From Rufibacter psychrotolerans (GTDB taxonomy: Bacteria; Bacteroidota; Bacteroidia; Cytophagales; Hymenobacteraceae), in assembly GCF_016924645.1 (NCBI RefSeq), contig NZ_JAFFJV010000027.1:1-50597 (forward strand): a DNA stretch of 50,597 nucleotides, read 5' to 3'. The notes under the pieces are model-generated. The model did no database searches, was not told where the DNA came from, and saw nothing but the letters and a program-made list of their open reading frames with translations. A program made the translations under genes and the position numbers. This document shows positions 25,346 through 34,192 of this stretch, piece by piece. Position 1 is the stretch's first letter. The number at the start of each line of letters is the position of its first letter.

Positions 25346-27286
25346 ATGAGTTCAATACACCCCAACCTCAGCGTGACGGAAAGCTTTGAAGAAGCGAGTG
25401 GTTTACGAAACCATATTGAGCCCACCGAGGCTGAAGTAGATGGTGCGGCGGCCGCTACCCTAACCGCCGAGAACCCGCTGCCCCGGGTAGTGCTGCGGCC
25501 CAACACCTACTCTCTGCTAGACGGGGAATGGAGATTCTCCCTGGACCAGGAAGACCGGGGCCTGCAGGAAGCCTGGTACCTGGGCTACAAATACCCGCAC
25601 ACCGCCAACTGGCCGGGCTCTGTGGAAGAGCACATGGCCCAGAACAAAGAAAACCTGCAAATGCCGGCCTGGCAGGACAAGGTGATTGCCTGGTACGAGC
25701 GCGAGTTCACCCGCCCCGAGAAACTGGAGAGCGGCGGCAAACGCATCTACCAGATCACCTTTGGGGCCTGCGGCTATGAAACCCGGGTGTGGCTCAACGG
25801 CCGCCTGCTCACCGACATTGAGGGCGGCGAGGTGCATTACGGCGAGTACAACTCCTTCTCCTTTGAGATCAACGAAGACCACCTGCTGCCCGTGAACTGG
25901 CTCACCGTGCGCGTGGCCCACAGCATGGACGCCGAGGTGCCACGCGGCAAGCAGGAATCGCACGTGTACAAGCGGGGCGGCATCTGGTACCAGACCTACG
26001 CGGGCCCGGTGCGCAGCGTCTGGATTGAGACCGTGGAGCGCAACCGCCTCCGCTCGCGGGTGGGCGTGCAAAGCCTCATTGAAGACTCGCTGGTGCGCTT
26101 CAACTTCACCACCAGAATCCATGACCCCGGGCAGTACCTGCTCCGGCTCAACATCTATGAGCGCGACGGGGGCGACGGGGCAGCCCCCATTGCCACCTCA
26201 GACTACCCGCTGAAACTGGAGGAAGGGCAGCGCTCGCAGTACGTGGTCATTGAAGTACCCAACGCCGAGCTCTGGAGCCCCGAGAACCCGCACCTGTACC
26301 GCTTTGTGGCCCAGCTCATAGACGCCAGCGGCTACGCCGCCGAGATTGAGGGCCACTTCGGCCTGCGCAAGATTGAGGCCCGCGGGCGCCACCTCTACCT
26401 CAACAACCAGGAGATTTACATTGACGGCATCCTGTACCAGCCGGGCACCGCCACCTATGAGGAAATGAAGCGCCACATGTACGCCATGAAGGAGCTGGGC
26501 TGTAACCTGGTGCGGGTGCACATTGCCGGCATTGACCCGCGCATCTACAACCTGGCCGACGAGATGGGCCTGCTGCTCTGGGTAGAGGTGCCCAGCCCGC
26601 ACTCGTCTACCCGGCGCAGCCGCGAAAACCACCGGCGCGAGCTCTACCGCATGCTGGCCCTTATTGAGACCAACCCCTCCGTGATTATCTGGAGCTTGTA
26701 CAACGAGGACTGGGGCGCCCAGGACATTGCCACCAATCCCGAGACCCGCCAGTACATCATGGACGTGTTCCACTTCATGAAGATCCGGTACCCCCAGTTC
26801 CTGGTGGTAGACAATGACGGCTGGCAGCACATCTCGTACGAGGGCAAGCTCAAGTCTGATCTGCTCACCGCCCACCTGTACACGCCCAAGCTGGGCAAAT
26901 GGAAAAAACTGCTGGACAAACTCACCGCCGGCGAAATGGAGGGCGTGGCCGTACTGCCCCTGGTCATTGGCGACCAGTACTTCTACCGGGGCCAGACGCC
27001 GCTCATTGTGAGCGAGTGGGGAGGCTTTGGGTTCTCTGACTACGGTGGGCCCGAAAGCTCAGAGGAGCGCACCGAGCGGATCAGGTCGTTCAAGAAGGAG
27101 CTGCGCAAGCGCCGCATCGCCGGCGACGTGTACACGCAGGCCACCAACATTGAGGAAGAGAAAAACGGGCTCATTGACTTCCACACGGGCGAGCTTACCG
27201 TGCCCCCGGGCCTGCTGAGCACCCAGGGCTTCAGCTTTGACGCCAAACCCAGCAAGCGACTGGGCAAGAAAAAGAAAACTGAGTAA
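25346..27286 (+). CDS. GH2-family glycoside hydrolase (beta-galactosidase/glucuronidase type)
   Basis: A 646-aa enzyme with the GH2 order: N-terminal sugar-binding sandwich (about 40-220), immunoglobulin-like middle domain (about 225-335), then the TIM barrel. The acid/base Glu454 is in IIWSLYNEDWG and the probable nucleophile Glu557 in IVSEWGGFGF. No signal peptide, so cytoplasmic, unlike the neighbouring GH43 lipoprotein. It is shorter than LacZ and lacks the C-terminal domains. Substrate (galactoside, mannoside or glucuronide) cannot be settled from sequence reading. A hairpin terminator follows the stop. Confidence 0.9.
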   Translation: MSSIHPNLSVTESFEEASGLRNHIEPTEAEVDGAAAATLTAENPLPRVVLRPNTYSLLDGEWRFSLDQEDRGLQEAWYLGYKYPHTANWPGSVEEHMAQNKENLQMPAWQDKVIAWYEREFTRPEKLESGGKRIYQITFGACGYETRVWLNGRLLTDIEGGEVHYGEYNSFSFEINEDHLLPVNWLTVRVAHSMDAEVPRGKQESHVYKRGGIWYQTYAGPVRSVWIETVERNRLRSRVGVQSLIEDSLVRFNFTTRIHDPGQYLLRLNIYERDGGDGAAPIATSDYPLKLEEGQRSQYVVIEVPNAELWSPENPHLYRFVAQLIDASGYAAEIEGHFGLRKIEARGRHLYLNNQEIYIDGILYQPGTATYEEMKRHMYAMKELGCNLVRVHIAGIDPRIYNLADEMGLLLWVEVPSPHSSTRRSRENHRRELYRMLALIETNPSVIIWSLYNEDWGAQDIATNPETRQYIMDVFHFMKIRYPQFLVVDNDGWQHISYEGKLKSDLLTAHLYTPKLGKWKKLLDKLTAGEMEGVAVLPLVIGDQYFYRGQTPLIVSEWGGFGFSDYGGPESSEERTERIRSFKKELRKRRIAGDVYTQATNIEEEKNGLIDFHTGELTVPPGLLSTQGFSFDAKPSKRLGKKKKTE

Positions 27287-27297
27287 CGCTTTGCCAG

Positions 27298-27355
27298 AGA
27301 ACCTGTTTTGGGGCCCTTTCTACACAAACGGCCCTAAAACAGGTTCTTCCTTTTT
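27298..27355 (+). terminator. terminator hairpin built on palindrome copy 11
   Basis: AGAACCTGTTTT (27298-27309) pairs with AAAACAGGTTCT (27336-27347), followed by a T-rich run. Its core 27305-27340 is a copy of the GTTTT/AAAAC palindrome, showing that at least some copies can act as terminators. Confidence 0.8.
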
Positions 27356-27453
27356 AGAGCCCTTCAGGTAACTAATGGATCATCTTGTATGGATATTCTT
27401 GTAACTTATCCCTGAATTTGCTTCACCTGTCCATCCACCCTACACCCACACTT

Positions 27454-28215
27454 ATGAAAAAGATTTTGCTTCTGCTGCTCAGCTTCTGCTGCACGGCAGC
27501 CTGGGCCCAAAAGCTGGCCCCCGCAGACCGCATCAAGACTGAAAAAGGCGACCTCACCGTTCAGCCGGTCACCCACGGCACGGTGGTGCTGCAATGGAAC
27601 AACAAAACCATATGGGTAGACCCCTACGGCGGCGCGGCGCTGTTCTCCGGCCTGGCCCAACCCGACCTGATCCTGGTCACCGACATCCACCCCGATCACC
27701 TGGACCTGAAAACCCTGGAGGCCCTGCCCACCGCGCAGGCCACCGTGGTGGCGCCGCAAGCCGTGGTAGACAAGCTGCCCGCCGCGCTTAAAAGCAAGGC
27801 GGTGGTGCTGAAGAACGGCGACAAAACCCGTCAACTGGACATAGACATCACGGCCGTGCCCATGTACAACCTGCCGCAGGCCCCAGACGCCATGCACCCC
27901 AAAGGCCGGGGCAACGGCTACGTGCTCAGGGTGGGCAACAAAAACGTGTACCTGTCTGGGGACACCGAAGACATTCCCGAAATGCGCTCCCTCAAGAACA
28001 TTGACGTGGCCTTTGTGTGCATGAACCTGCCCTACACCATGGACATTGAGCAGGCTGCCTCGGCGGTGCTGGACTTCAAACCCAGAATTGTGTACCCTTA
28101 CCACTACCGGGGCCAGGGCGGCCTCAGCGATGTGAACGCCTTCAAGGCGAAGGTAGACGCCGGCAAGAAAGCCATTGAGGTGCGCCTGCGCCAGTGGTAC
28201 CCTACCGCCCAATAA
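27454..28215 (+). CDS. exported metallo-beta-lactamase-fold hydrolase (UlaG-like)
   Basis: A 253-aa protein from the ATG at 27454, which gives a clean signal peptide (MKKILLLLLSFCCTAAWA). Metal-binding motif THGTVVLQW near the mature N-terminus and DIHPDHLD at about residue 95 match the UlaG/YcbL-like branch of the MBL fold (HxHxDH modified to HPDH). YLSGDTED at about 168 and YPYHYRGQGG at about 210 supply later ligands. These enzymes hydrolyse lactones or phosphodiesters; the substrate is unknown. An upstream in-frame start at 27385 would bury the signal peptide and is less likely. The gene stands alone between two terminators. Confidence 0.87.
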   Translation: MKKILLLLLSFCCTAAWAQKLAPADRIKTEKGDLTVQPVTHGTVVLQWNNKTIWVDPYGGAALFSGLAQPDLILVTDIHPDHLDLKTLEALPTAQATVVAPQAVVDKLPAALKSKAVVLKNGDKTRQLDIDITAVPMYNLPQAPDAMHPKGRGNGYVLRVGNKNVYLSGDTEDIPEMRSLKNIDVAFVCMNLPYTMDIEQAASAVLDFKPRIVYPYHYRGQGGLSDVNAFKAKVDAGKKAIEVRLRQWYPTAQ

Positions 28216-28231
28216 GCACGTGGGGCGCCCT

Positions 28232-28267
28232 GTTTTGACCTTGTTTTCAGGAAAAGCCCGGTAAAAC
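28232..28267. repeat. GTTTT/AAAAC intergenic palindrome, copy 12
   Basis: GTTTTGACCTTGTTTTC and GGAAAAGCCCGGTAAAAC, between the MBL-fold gene stop and the terminator. Confidence 0.65.
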
Positions 28268-28310
28268 AGAAAGCCGGCCTGCGGGGGAGCGCAGGCCGGC
28301 TTTCTGTTTT
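28263..28310. terminator. bidirectional intrinsic terminator
   Basis: A perfect 21-bp stem (28263-28283 with 28290-28310) and loop GGGGAG. It serves the MBL-fold gene (+) and the facing acidic-protein gene (-). Confidence 0.9.
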
Positions 28311-28327
28311 ATTCTGTTATGAATCAA

Positions 28328-28699
28328 TTACAACCGGTTGTAGTCGGTTTCCTCGGGTTCGGTGTCATCGCTGCCCAGAGGCTGGTCGTGCATTCTGATG
28401 CCGTTGGCGCTGCCGTCCATGGGCTCATAGCTGCCTTCGTACTCAAAGCCCGGGCCTTGGGAGATAGACTCAGTCTCGCTGTGGTCGTTGGCGCCGTACC
28501 CGGTGAGTTCATTGCCGCCAATGTGCAGGTTCTCCAGTTGGTCTTTCTGGCTGTTGCGCTGCGTGTCTCCGCCCAGGCCCACGTTGCGCTTGGCACTGGG
28601 GTCGGGGCTGTTGCCCATGGAGTTGCGCTCGCTGTATTCGTCGTTTATATTCTTAGAAGTGTTTTTGCCACTCAGGTCTTTATCGTCTTTGGTTGCCAT
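28328..28699 (-). CDS. small acidic, disordered hypothetical protein
   Basis: A 123-aa, very hydrophilic protein rich in Asn, Asp, Glu, Ser and Gly, with no hydrophobic core. It is probably disordered and has no signal peptide. I chose the ATG at 28699 (MATKDDKDLSG); the frame is open a further 30 codons upstream, but those codons run into the terminator of the neighbouring gene's region. It resembles small stress-type or hydrophilin-like proteins only in composition. Confidence 0.6.
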   Translation of the reverse strand: MATKDDKDLSGKNTSKNINDEYSERNSMGNSPDPSAKRNVGLGGDTQRNSQKDQLENLHIGGNELTGYGANDHSETESISQGPGFEYEGSYEPMDGSANGIRMHDQPLGSDDTEPEETDYNRL

Positions 28700-28773
28700 G
28701 GTCTTACACATTAGTTTCTCCTGTGTACGCAGCGCAAGCCAGGGAGTTTGTGGCTTTTGGGCAACCCCCATTA

Positions 28774-28804
28774 AAAAAGGGAGCCCCAAAGAAGCTCCCT
28801 TTTT
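28774..28804. terminator. intrinsic terminator
   Basis: AAAAAGGGAGC (28774-28784) with GCTCCCTTTTT (28794-28804), A and T runs on either side. It ends the lipoprotein gene at 28828-29172 (-). Confidence 0.85.
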
Positions 28805-28827
28805 GTTTTCAATCAGCCATGAGGCGA

Positions 28828-29172
28828 TTAGTGCTTTTTGCCTTTTTTCTTCTTGCCGCCTTTGTGGCCGTTGCCGTTTCCTTTGCCGTTGCCTCCTTTG
28901 GGCCCTTTCTTCTGCTGGCCCGGGGCGTACGCCCGCGCCGATTGGTCGCCGTACACTTTCTTGGCTTGCCCCGGCGGCATGCCTTTGGTGGTGGCGGTTC
29001 TGGTGCTGCCTGGGAAGATAATGCCCGGGAAAGAGTCTGAGGTGCGCTGGCTCTTGGAAGTTCTGGTGCCCGACGGGTACCGGCTGCTGCTGGAATTTTT
29101 AGAACTGGAGCAACTGGCCACGCTCACCAGAAAGACCAGCAGCACCAACATTTGTACAATTTGTTTTCTCAT
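28828..29172 (-). CDS. small basic lipoprotein, PPGQAKK motif
   Basis: A 114-aa protein with a lipoprotein signal (Cys21 in SVASC), a Ser-rich spacer, and a short conserved-looking segment GMPPGQAKKVYGDQSARAYAP at about 64-84. The C-terminal ~30 residues are almost only Gly, Lys, Asn and His. The PPGQAKK-type motif recurs in small Bacteroidota envelope proteins of unknown function; I cannot assign a role. The basic tail could bind nucleic acid, phosphate groups or metals. Confidence 0.65.
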   Translation of the reverse strand: MRKQIVQMLVLLVFLVSVASCSSSKNSSSSRYPSGTRTSKSQRTSDSFPGIIFPGSTRTATTKGMPPGQAKKVYGDQSARAYAPGQQKKGPKGGNGKGNGNGHKGGKKKKGKKH

Positions 29173-29240
29173 AAAAGGCGTTTATTGCTTACATCTGCCA
29201 ATGGGGCTGCAAGTATAAAGCCAAAAATGCCAGCTTGGTG

Positions 29241-29276
29241 GTTTTTTGCCTTATTTTTAGAATCTGGCCCTGAAAC
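29241..29276. repeat. GTTTT/AAAAC intergenic palindrome, copy 13
   Basis: GTTTTTTGCCTTATTTTTAG and CTGGCCCTGAAAC, in the divergent gap upstream of the transglutaminase-like gene. Confidence 0.55.
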
Positions 29277-29345
29277 GTTCTGACCCTCTGGGCTGTTCAG
29301 GAGAGAGAAACCACCCCTTGCGCCCCTATGCCGGGCAATTTCAAC

Positions 29346-30521
29346 ATGCGAAAGCTCCTACTGCTGTTCCTTCTTCTATCCCTGCAACTTACTGCCCTTC
29401 CGCAGGGGCGGTTGCAAGCGCCCGCGCCCGAGGCGATGGCCGCACCGGCTATTCCGGCGGCGCAGACCAGGACCACCCACGGCATTGCCCAGTACATTAA
29501 CCAGCGGTACAAGACCCCGCAGGAGAAAATAAAGGCCATTTACTTCTGGCTGGCCATCAACATTGCCTATGACGTGCAGGGCCTCACCACCTCGCCCCGC
29601 TACTATGAACGGCAGGCGCTCATCCGGCAGACCCTGCAGACCCGCAAAGCCTTGTGTCAGGGCTACGCCGAAGTATTTCTGGACCTCTGCACCAAAACCG
29701 GCCTCAAAGCCCACCTGATTACGGGTTTCGTGATCCCCTCGGGAACTTCCACGCCCATGTCGCACGCGTGGGGCGCGGCCCAGATCAACGGCAAATGGTA
29801 CCTGTTTGACCCTACCTGGGGAGCCGGCCTTTTGCAGGGCAACCTGTTTGTGCCGCGCGTGAACCCGCGGTACTTCATGGTGCCGCCGGCCACCATGGTT
29901 AAAACCCACCTGCCCTTTGACCCACTGTGGCAACTTCTTCCGCAGCCCCTTACCTACCAGGAGTTCCTCGCGGGCCAGGCCAAACCCAGCCGGCCCCGGC
30001 CCACGTTCCACTTCCTGGACTCCGTGGCGGCCTACGAAGCCTCCTCTGACCGGGCGAAACTCCGGGGCACCCTCCGGCGCATGGAAGCCAACCCCGTGAT
30101 ACCGGCCGTGGTGCTGGACCAGCTCAACCACCTCAAGCAGCAAGCCGCCGTGATGCAACGGAACGATGCCGTAGACCAATTCAATGCCGCCGTGAACGCC
30201 TACAATGCCGGTATTGACCAACTGAACGGGTTTATTAGGTACCGCAACAACCAGTTCCAGCCCCAGAAAAGCGTGGGGGAGATCAGGAAGATCATGCAGG
30301 GCTATTCGCAACACCTCCAGGAAGCCCAGCGCCTGCTCCAGCAGATTCATCCCCTGGACAATACCAGCCTGCTGCTCAACGTGCAGTCCATGCACCAGTC
30401 GCTGGAGAAAGCCTTCGCGCAGGTGGCCGCCCAGGAAAAGTTTCTGGAGAAGTACCTCCGCACCCCGCCCGCCCAACGAAAAGCCCTGTTCTACAAGCAA
30501 GCCGTAGCCGACAGCAAGTAG
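29346..30521 (+). CDS. exported transglutaminase-like protein
   Basis: A 391-aa protein from the ATG at 29346, which begins a signal peptide (MRKLLLLFLLLSLQLTALPQ). A start six codons earlier is possible. Residues about 45-210 form a transglutaminase-like cysteine-protease fold with the triad visible: Cys in ALCQGYAEVF, His in MSHAWGAAQI and Asp in YLFDPTWGAG. The C-terminal ~190 residues are helical and Gln/Asn/Ala-rich, probably coiled. Such proteins cleave or cross-link peptides in the periplasm; the actual substrate is unknown. Confidence 0.87.
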   Translation: MRKLLLLFLLLSLQLTALPQGRLQAPAPEAMAAPAIPAAQTRTTHGIAQYINQRYKTPQEKIKAIYFWLAINIAYDVQGLTTSPRYYERQALIRQTLQTRKALCQGYAEVFLDLCTKTGLKAHLITGFVIPSGTSTPMSHAWGAAQINGKWYLFDPTWGAGLLQGNLFVPRVNPRYFMVPPATMVKTHLPFDPLWQLLPQPLTYQEFLAGQAKPSRPRPTFHFLDSVAAYEASSDRAKLRGTLRRMEANPVIPAVVLDQLNHLKQQAAVMQRNDAVDQFNAAVNAYNAGIDQLNGFIRYRNNQFQPQKSVGEIRKIMQGYSQHLQEAQRLLQQIHPLDNTSLLLNVQSMHQSLEKAFAQVAAQEKFLEKYLRTPPAQRKALFYKQAVADSK

Positions 30522-30598
30522 TCCTGTTTGTTCAGGCAGGCCAGGCATAAAGCACATAGCGCCATTTGACACGTCAGCCAATACTTCAACTCACCCAT

Positions 30599-30742
30599 CC
30601 CTCCTTCGCTCGCCTCTGGCGAGTGTAAGCTATCAGGTGGACTCTGGCCACCGTAAATAGTCTAATGGTATAGTACAGCATACCCCCCGGCAGCCAGAGG
30701 CTGCCCAATAGCTTACACTCGCCAGAGGCGAGCGAAGGAGGG
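30599..30742. repeat. palindromic element type A, copy 1
   Basis: A perfect 35-bp inverted repeat (30599-30633 with 30708-30742) separated by 74 bases. The spacer holds two further hairpins, GGTGGACTCTGGCCACC and GGCAGCCAGAGGCTGCC. It carries the same CCCCCCGGCnGCCAGAGGCnGCCC core as 35337-35465. No ORF. Together with palindrome copy 14 it fills most of the 507-bp gap 30522-31028. Confidence 0.8.
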
Positions 30743-30846
30743 CTGGCTTTATAGGGATGCATCCATCACGCTCCCCTACCTTGAGTATAGATTTGATGTA
30801 GCTGTAAGAGCGATTTTATCCAGTGCCCAACCTGCAACCAAGTTGA

Positions 30847-30881
30847 GTTTTAGGCAATTCTCAGGAAAAACCCCGATAAAC
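30847..30881. repeat. GTTTT/AAAAC intergenic palindrome, copy 14
   Basis: GTTTTAGGCAATTCTCAGG and GGAAAAACCCCGATAAAC. A half-site (GTTTTTAGGTTGTTTTTCAGG) follows at about 30933. Confidence 0.6.
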
Positions 30882-31028
30882 CGGCAAAGGCTTGCCGCAG
30901 GATAGCCCCACAAACCTTGCCGCCACTCCCCTGTTTTTAGGTTGTTTTTCAGGAATCAGGGTCAATCTATATCTGCTGGATGTTTTGTATCTTGGCTGCC
31001 CTAAATCCTTCCACCAAACGAACCTAGC

Positions 31029-33497
31029 ATGTCAAACAAAGTGATTTCACGCCGCTCCAGATGGGCCGTCTGGCTCCTGGCGCTTTCCCTCTCGGGTCCG
31101 GCGGCCTACGCCCAGGGCCCCAAAGACCTGAACCTTCCTTACCAGCGCCCGGCCGAAGCGATTGCCAAACTGGTGGAGGCGCCGGCTACGCCCTCGGTGA
31201 GCTTTGACTCCAAGGGCGAGTGGATGCTGCTGATGGAGCGCCCCGGGTACCCTTCCATTGAGGAAGTGGCCGCCCCTGAGGCGCGCATCGGCGGTCTGCG
31301 CATTAACCCGGCCGTGAACGGGGCCAGCCGCGGCGCCTCTTTCACCAACCTCAAGTTTAAAAAGGTAAAAGGCGGGCAGGAATTCAACATCCAGGGCTTG
31401 CCGGCCAACGCCAAGATCTCAGACGTAACCTGGTCGCCGGATGAGAAGCAGGTGGCCTTCCTCAACACCATCGCCAACGGCATTGAGCTGTGGGTGGTGA
31501 ACGTGCCCGAGCGGTCGGCGCGGAAATTGACCGCCGCTAGCGTGAACGACGCCTGGGGCAATGCCTTCACCTGGTCTCCCGACAGCAAATCCCTGCTGGT
31601 GAAGCTGGTGAACCCCAACCGGGGCGAGCGGCCAAAGTCCAACGTGACGCCGGTGGGCCCCGTCATCCAGGAAAACCTGGGCCGAACCGCCCCTTCCCGC
31701 ACTTACCAGGACCTGCTCAAAAACCGACAGGACGAAGCCCAGTTTGATTATTTCCTCACCAGCCAGTTGGTACAGGTTTCCTTAGACGGCACCCAGACCC
31801 AACTGGGCGCGCAAGGCATCATCCGCTCGTTCAGCCTGTCGCCCGACGGGCAGTATGTGCTGGTGGCCACCACGCACCGGCCGTACTCCTACCTGGTACC
31901 TGCTTACCTGTTCCCGTACACCGTGCAGGTGTGGGACCGACAGGGAAAGCCGGTGAAGCAGATTGCTGACATTCCGCTGGGAGAGAACATTCCGGTGGGC
32001 TTCAACGCCGTGGCCGCCGGCCCCCGCAACGTAGCCTGGCGCGCCGACCAGCCGGCTACCCTGTACTGGGTAGAGGCCCAAGACGGCGGCGATGACAAGA
32101 AAGACGTGCCCGTACGTGACATCGTGTACCTGCAGGCCGCTCCGTTCACTCAGAAGCCGGTGGCCCTGGTGGGCACTAAGCTGCGGTACAGCGGCATCAC
32201 CTGGGGCAACAACGACCTGGCCCTTGTGACCGAGCGCTGGTGGAGAACCCGCCAGGAGCGGCAACTGCGGGTAAAGCCCAGCCAGCCCGGGGCAGAGCCG
32301 GTGGTCCTGGTTGAGCGCTCGTACGAAGACCTCTACACCGATCCGGGAACGCCGGTGCTGGTTAAGAACCAGTACGGCCGCAACGTGCTGCTCACCGATA
32401 AAACCGGGCAGCACCTGTACATGATCGCTGAAGGCGGTTCGCCGCAGGGTAACCGGCCGTTTTTGAGCAAATTCAACCTAAACACCCAAAAAACCGCTAT
32501 TCTGTGGCGTTCTGAGGCACCGTTCTACGAACGCCCCGTTGACGTGCTGGACGCCGAGAAAGGCGTATTCATCACCCGCCGAGAATCGGAGAACGATCCG
32601 CCCAACTACTTTCTGCGGCAGGTGGGTTCCAAGAAGCTGACCGCCGTGACCAAGTTCCCGCATCCCTCGCCTGAGCTGATTGGGGTAGAAAAGCAGCTGC
32701 TCACCTACAAGCGCAACGACGGGGTCACCCTTACCGCCACCCTGTACACGCCCAAGGGCTACAAGAAAGAGCAGGGCCGCCTGCCCATGCTGCTGTGGGC
32801 CTACCCCCGCGAGTTTAAGGATGCCGCCGCCGCCGGGCAGGTGAAAACCTCGCCGTATGAGTTTACACGCATCAGCTACGGCTCGCCCCTGTTCTGGGTA
32901 ACCCGCGGCTACGCCGTGCTGGACCGCACCGATATTCCGATTGTGGGCGAGGGCAACGCCGAACCCAACGACACCTACGTGGAGCAGCTGGTGGCCAGCG
33001 CCAAGGCCGCCATTGACCACGTCACCCAGATGGGCATCGCTGATCCTGCCCGCGTGGGCGTGGGCGGGCACTCCTACGGCGCTTTCATGACGGCCAACCT
33101 GCTGGCGCACTCAGACCTGTTTGCGGCCGGTATCGCGCGCAGCGGCGCCTACAACCGCACGCTCACTCCGTTCGGGTTCCAGGCCGAGGAGCGCACGTTC
33201 TGGCAGGCCCCCGAGGTGTACGCCAAAATGTCGCCGTTCAACTACGCCAACAAGATCAAGACACCCATCCTGCTCATCCACGGCGAAGCCGACAACAACT
33301 CCGGTACTTTCCCCATCCAGAGTGAGCGGTTCTACAATGCTCTCAAAGGCCACGGCGCCACTACCCGCTACGTGGTGCTCCCCGCCGAGAGCCACGGCTA
33401 CAGCGCCAAGGAATCTATCATGCACATGCTGTGGGAAATGGACCAATGGCTGGAGAAATACGTGAAGAACAAGCCGCAGCCGCAAACCAAGCGCTAA
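31029..33497 (+). CDS. S9-family (prolyl oligopeptidase-like) serine peptidase
   Basis: An 822-aa exported peptidase. Signal peptide to about residue 28 (AAYAQG). A beta-propeller-like N-terminal region runs to about 560 with WSPDEKQVAF and WSPDSKSLLV blade motifs. The alpha/beta-hydrolase domain has Ser682 in GVGGHSYGAF, Asp755 in HGEADNNSG and His789 in ESHGYSAKES, in the correct order. The size and the HGEADNNSG form resemble glutamyl-endopeptidase-like S9 enzymes of Bacteroidota, but specificity cannot be read. It degrades peptides in the periplasm or outside. Strong terminator 11 bases after the stop. Confidence 0.92.
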   Translation: MSNKVISRRSRWAVWLLALSLSGPAAYAQGPKDLNLPYQRPAEAIAKLVEAPATPSVSFDSKGEWMLLMERPGYPSIEEVAAPEARIGGLRINPAVNGASRGASFTNLKFKKVKGGQEFNIQGLPANAKISDVTWSPDEKQVAFLNTIANGIELWVVNVPERSARKLTAASVNDAWGNAFTWSPDSKSLLVKLVNPNRGERPKSNVTPVGPVIQENLGRTAPSRTYQDLLKNRQDEAQFDYFLTSQLVQVSLDGTQTQLGAQGIIRSFSLSPDGQYVLVATTHRPYSYLVPAYLFPYTVQVWDRQGKPVKQIADIPLGENIPVGFNAVAAGPRNVAWRADQPATLYWVEAQDGGDDKKDVPVRDIVYLQAAPFTQKPVALVGTKLRYSGITWGNNDLALVTERWWRTRQERQLRVKPSQPGAEPVVLVERSYEDLYTDPGTPVLVKNQYGRNVLLTDKTGQHLYMIAEGGSPQGNRPFLSKFNLNTQKTAILWRSEAPFYERPVDVLDAEKGVFITRRESENDPPNYFLRQVGSKKLTAVTKFPHPSPELIGVEKQLLTYKRNDGVTLTATLYTPKGYKKEQGRLPMLLWAYPREFKDAAAAGQVKTSPYEFTRISYGSPLFWVTRGYAVLDRTDIPIVGEGNAEPNDTYVEQLVASAKAAIDHVTQMGIADPARVGVGGHSYGAFMTANLLAHSDLFAAGIARSGAYNRTLTPFGFQAEERTFWQAPEVYAKMSPFNYANKIKTPILLIHGEADNNSGTFPIQSERFYNALKGHGATTRYVVLPAESHGYSAKESIMHMLWEMDQWLEKYVKNKPQPQTKR

Positions 33498-33508
33498 CTT
33501 CAAATAAT

Positions 33509-33555
33509 ACTAAAAATAGAGGCCTTTTGGTAAAACAAAGGCCTCTATTTTTAGT
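33509..33555 (+). terminator. intrinsic terminator of the S9 peptidase gene
   Basis: A perfect 19-bp stem (33509-33527 with 33537-33555), flanked by A and T runs. Confidence 0.88.
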
Positions 33556-33647
33556 TTAAGAGGGTAGGCACAGACACCTCATCAAAAAAACTGAAACAGA
33601 CCCACCGGCGGAGTGACTACCTCCCGTGGGTGCGCAATGCTTACCCC

Positions 33648-34106
33648 ATGACGAAGATAGAGCTGAAGAAACCCAACGGCGATGTTTTCCTGATTGCCGA
33701 GCGGGCCCCGGATAACGCGTACATCCACGCCCACTGGATAGGAATTCAGACCCTGGAAACGGTAAAGCAAGGCGGAAACCTGCACATTCAAATGCTGGAG
33801 GAACAACCCTGCCCCCGCCTCCTGAACGACCACAAGGAACTCATAGGCCCCTGGACCGTGGCCAACGAGTGGATTGTCCAGCACTGGACCCCCAGGGTGA
33901 TGGCGCTGGGCCTGGAGTACATGGCCCAGGTGCTGGCCCCCGGCGTGTACGGCAAAATGTCGTTTCACCAGCTGCACCAGTTCATTGGCGACAAGTTCCA
34001 GATCAAGATGTTTGAGGAAGTGGACCCGGCCCTGGCGTGGCTACTCACCGTGGGGACTTCTGACCCGGTCCGGCCACCAGACCAGCGAACGTTTCCTACC
34101 CTATAA
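33648..34106 (+). CDS. SpoIIAA/STAS-like hypothetical protein
   Basis: A 152-aa soluble protein starting at MTKIELKK (33648); an ATG six codons upstream is an alternative. The pattern LLNDHKELIGPW, a helix with W-x6-W-x-P, a strand LEYMAQVLAP and a final helix with DPALAWLL fits the SpoIIAA-like STAS/SEC14 family abundant in Hymenobacteraceae. Members are of unknown function, probably ligand or lipid binding. Single gene between two terminators. Confidence 0.62.
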   Translation: MTKIELKKPNGDVFLIAERAPDNAYIHAHWIGIQTLETVKQGGNLHIQMLEEQPCPRLLNDHKELIGPWTVANEWIVQHWTPRVMALGLEYMAQVLAPGVYGKMSFHQLHQFIGDKFQIKMFEEVDPALAWLLTVGTSDPVRPPDQRTFPTL

Positions 34107-34144
34107 CAAAACAGCCACTGAGAGTCAGTGGCTGTTTTGTTATA
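34102..34144. terminator. bidirectional intrinsic terminator
   Basis: A perfect 19-bp stem (34102-34120 with 34126-34144) and loop AGAGT. The left arm overlaps the stop codon region of the SpoIIAA-like gene. Confidence 0.9.
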
Positions 34145-34149
34145 GGTGG

Positions 34150-34185
34150 GTTTTAAGCCTGTTTTGCCCAAAACGGCCCCAAAGC
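34150..34185. repeat. GTTTT/AAAAC intergenic palindrome, copy 15
   Basis: GTTTTAAGCCTGTTTTG and CAAAACGGCCCCAAAGC, between the terminator and the reductase gene stop. Confidence 0.68.
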
Positions 34186-34192
34186 CGGCCAC

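Noticed and set aside
29376..30581. Long - strand ORF opposite the transglutaminase-like gene.
   Set aside because: The + strand frame has signal peptide and catalytic triad; the antisense frame has no features.
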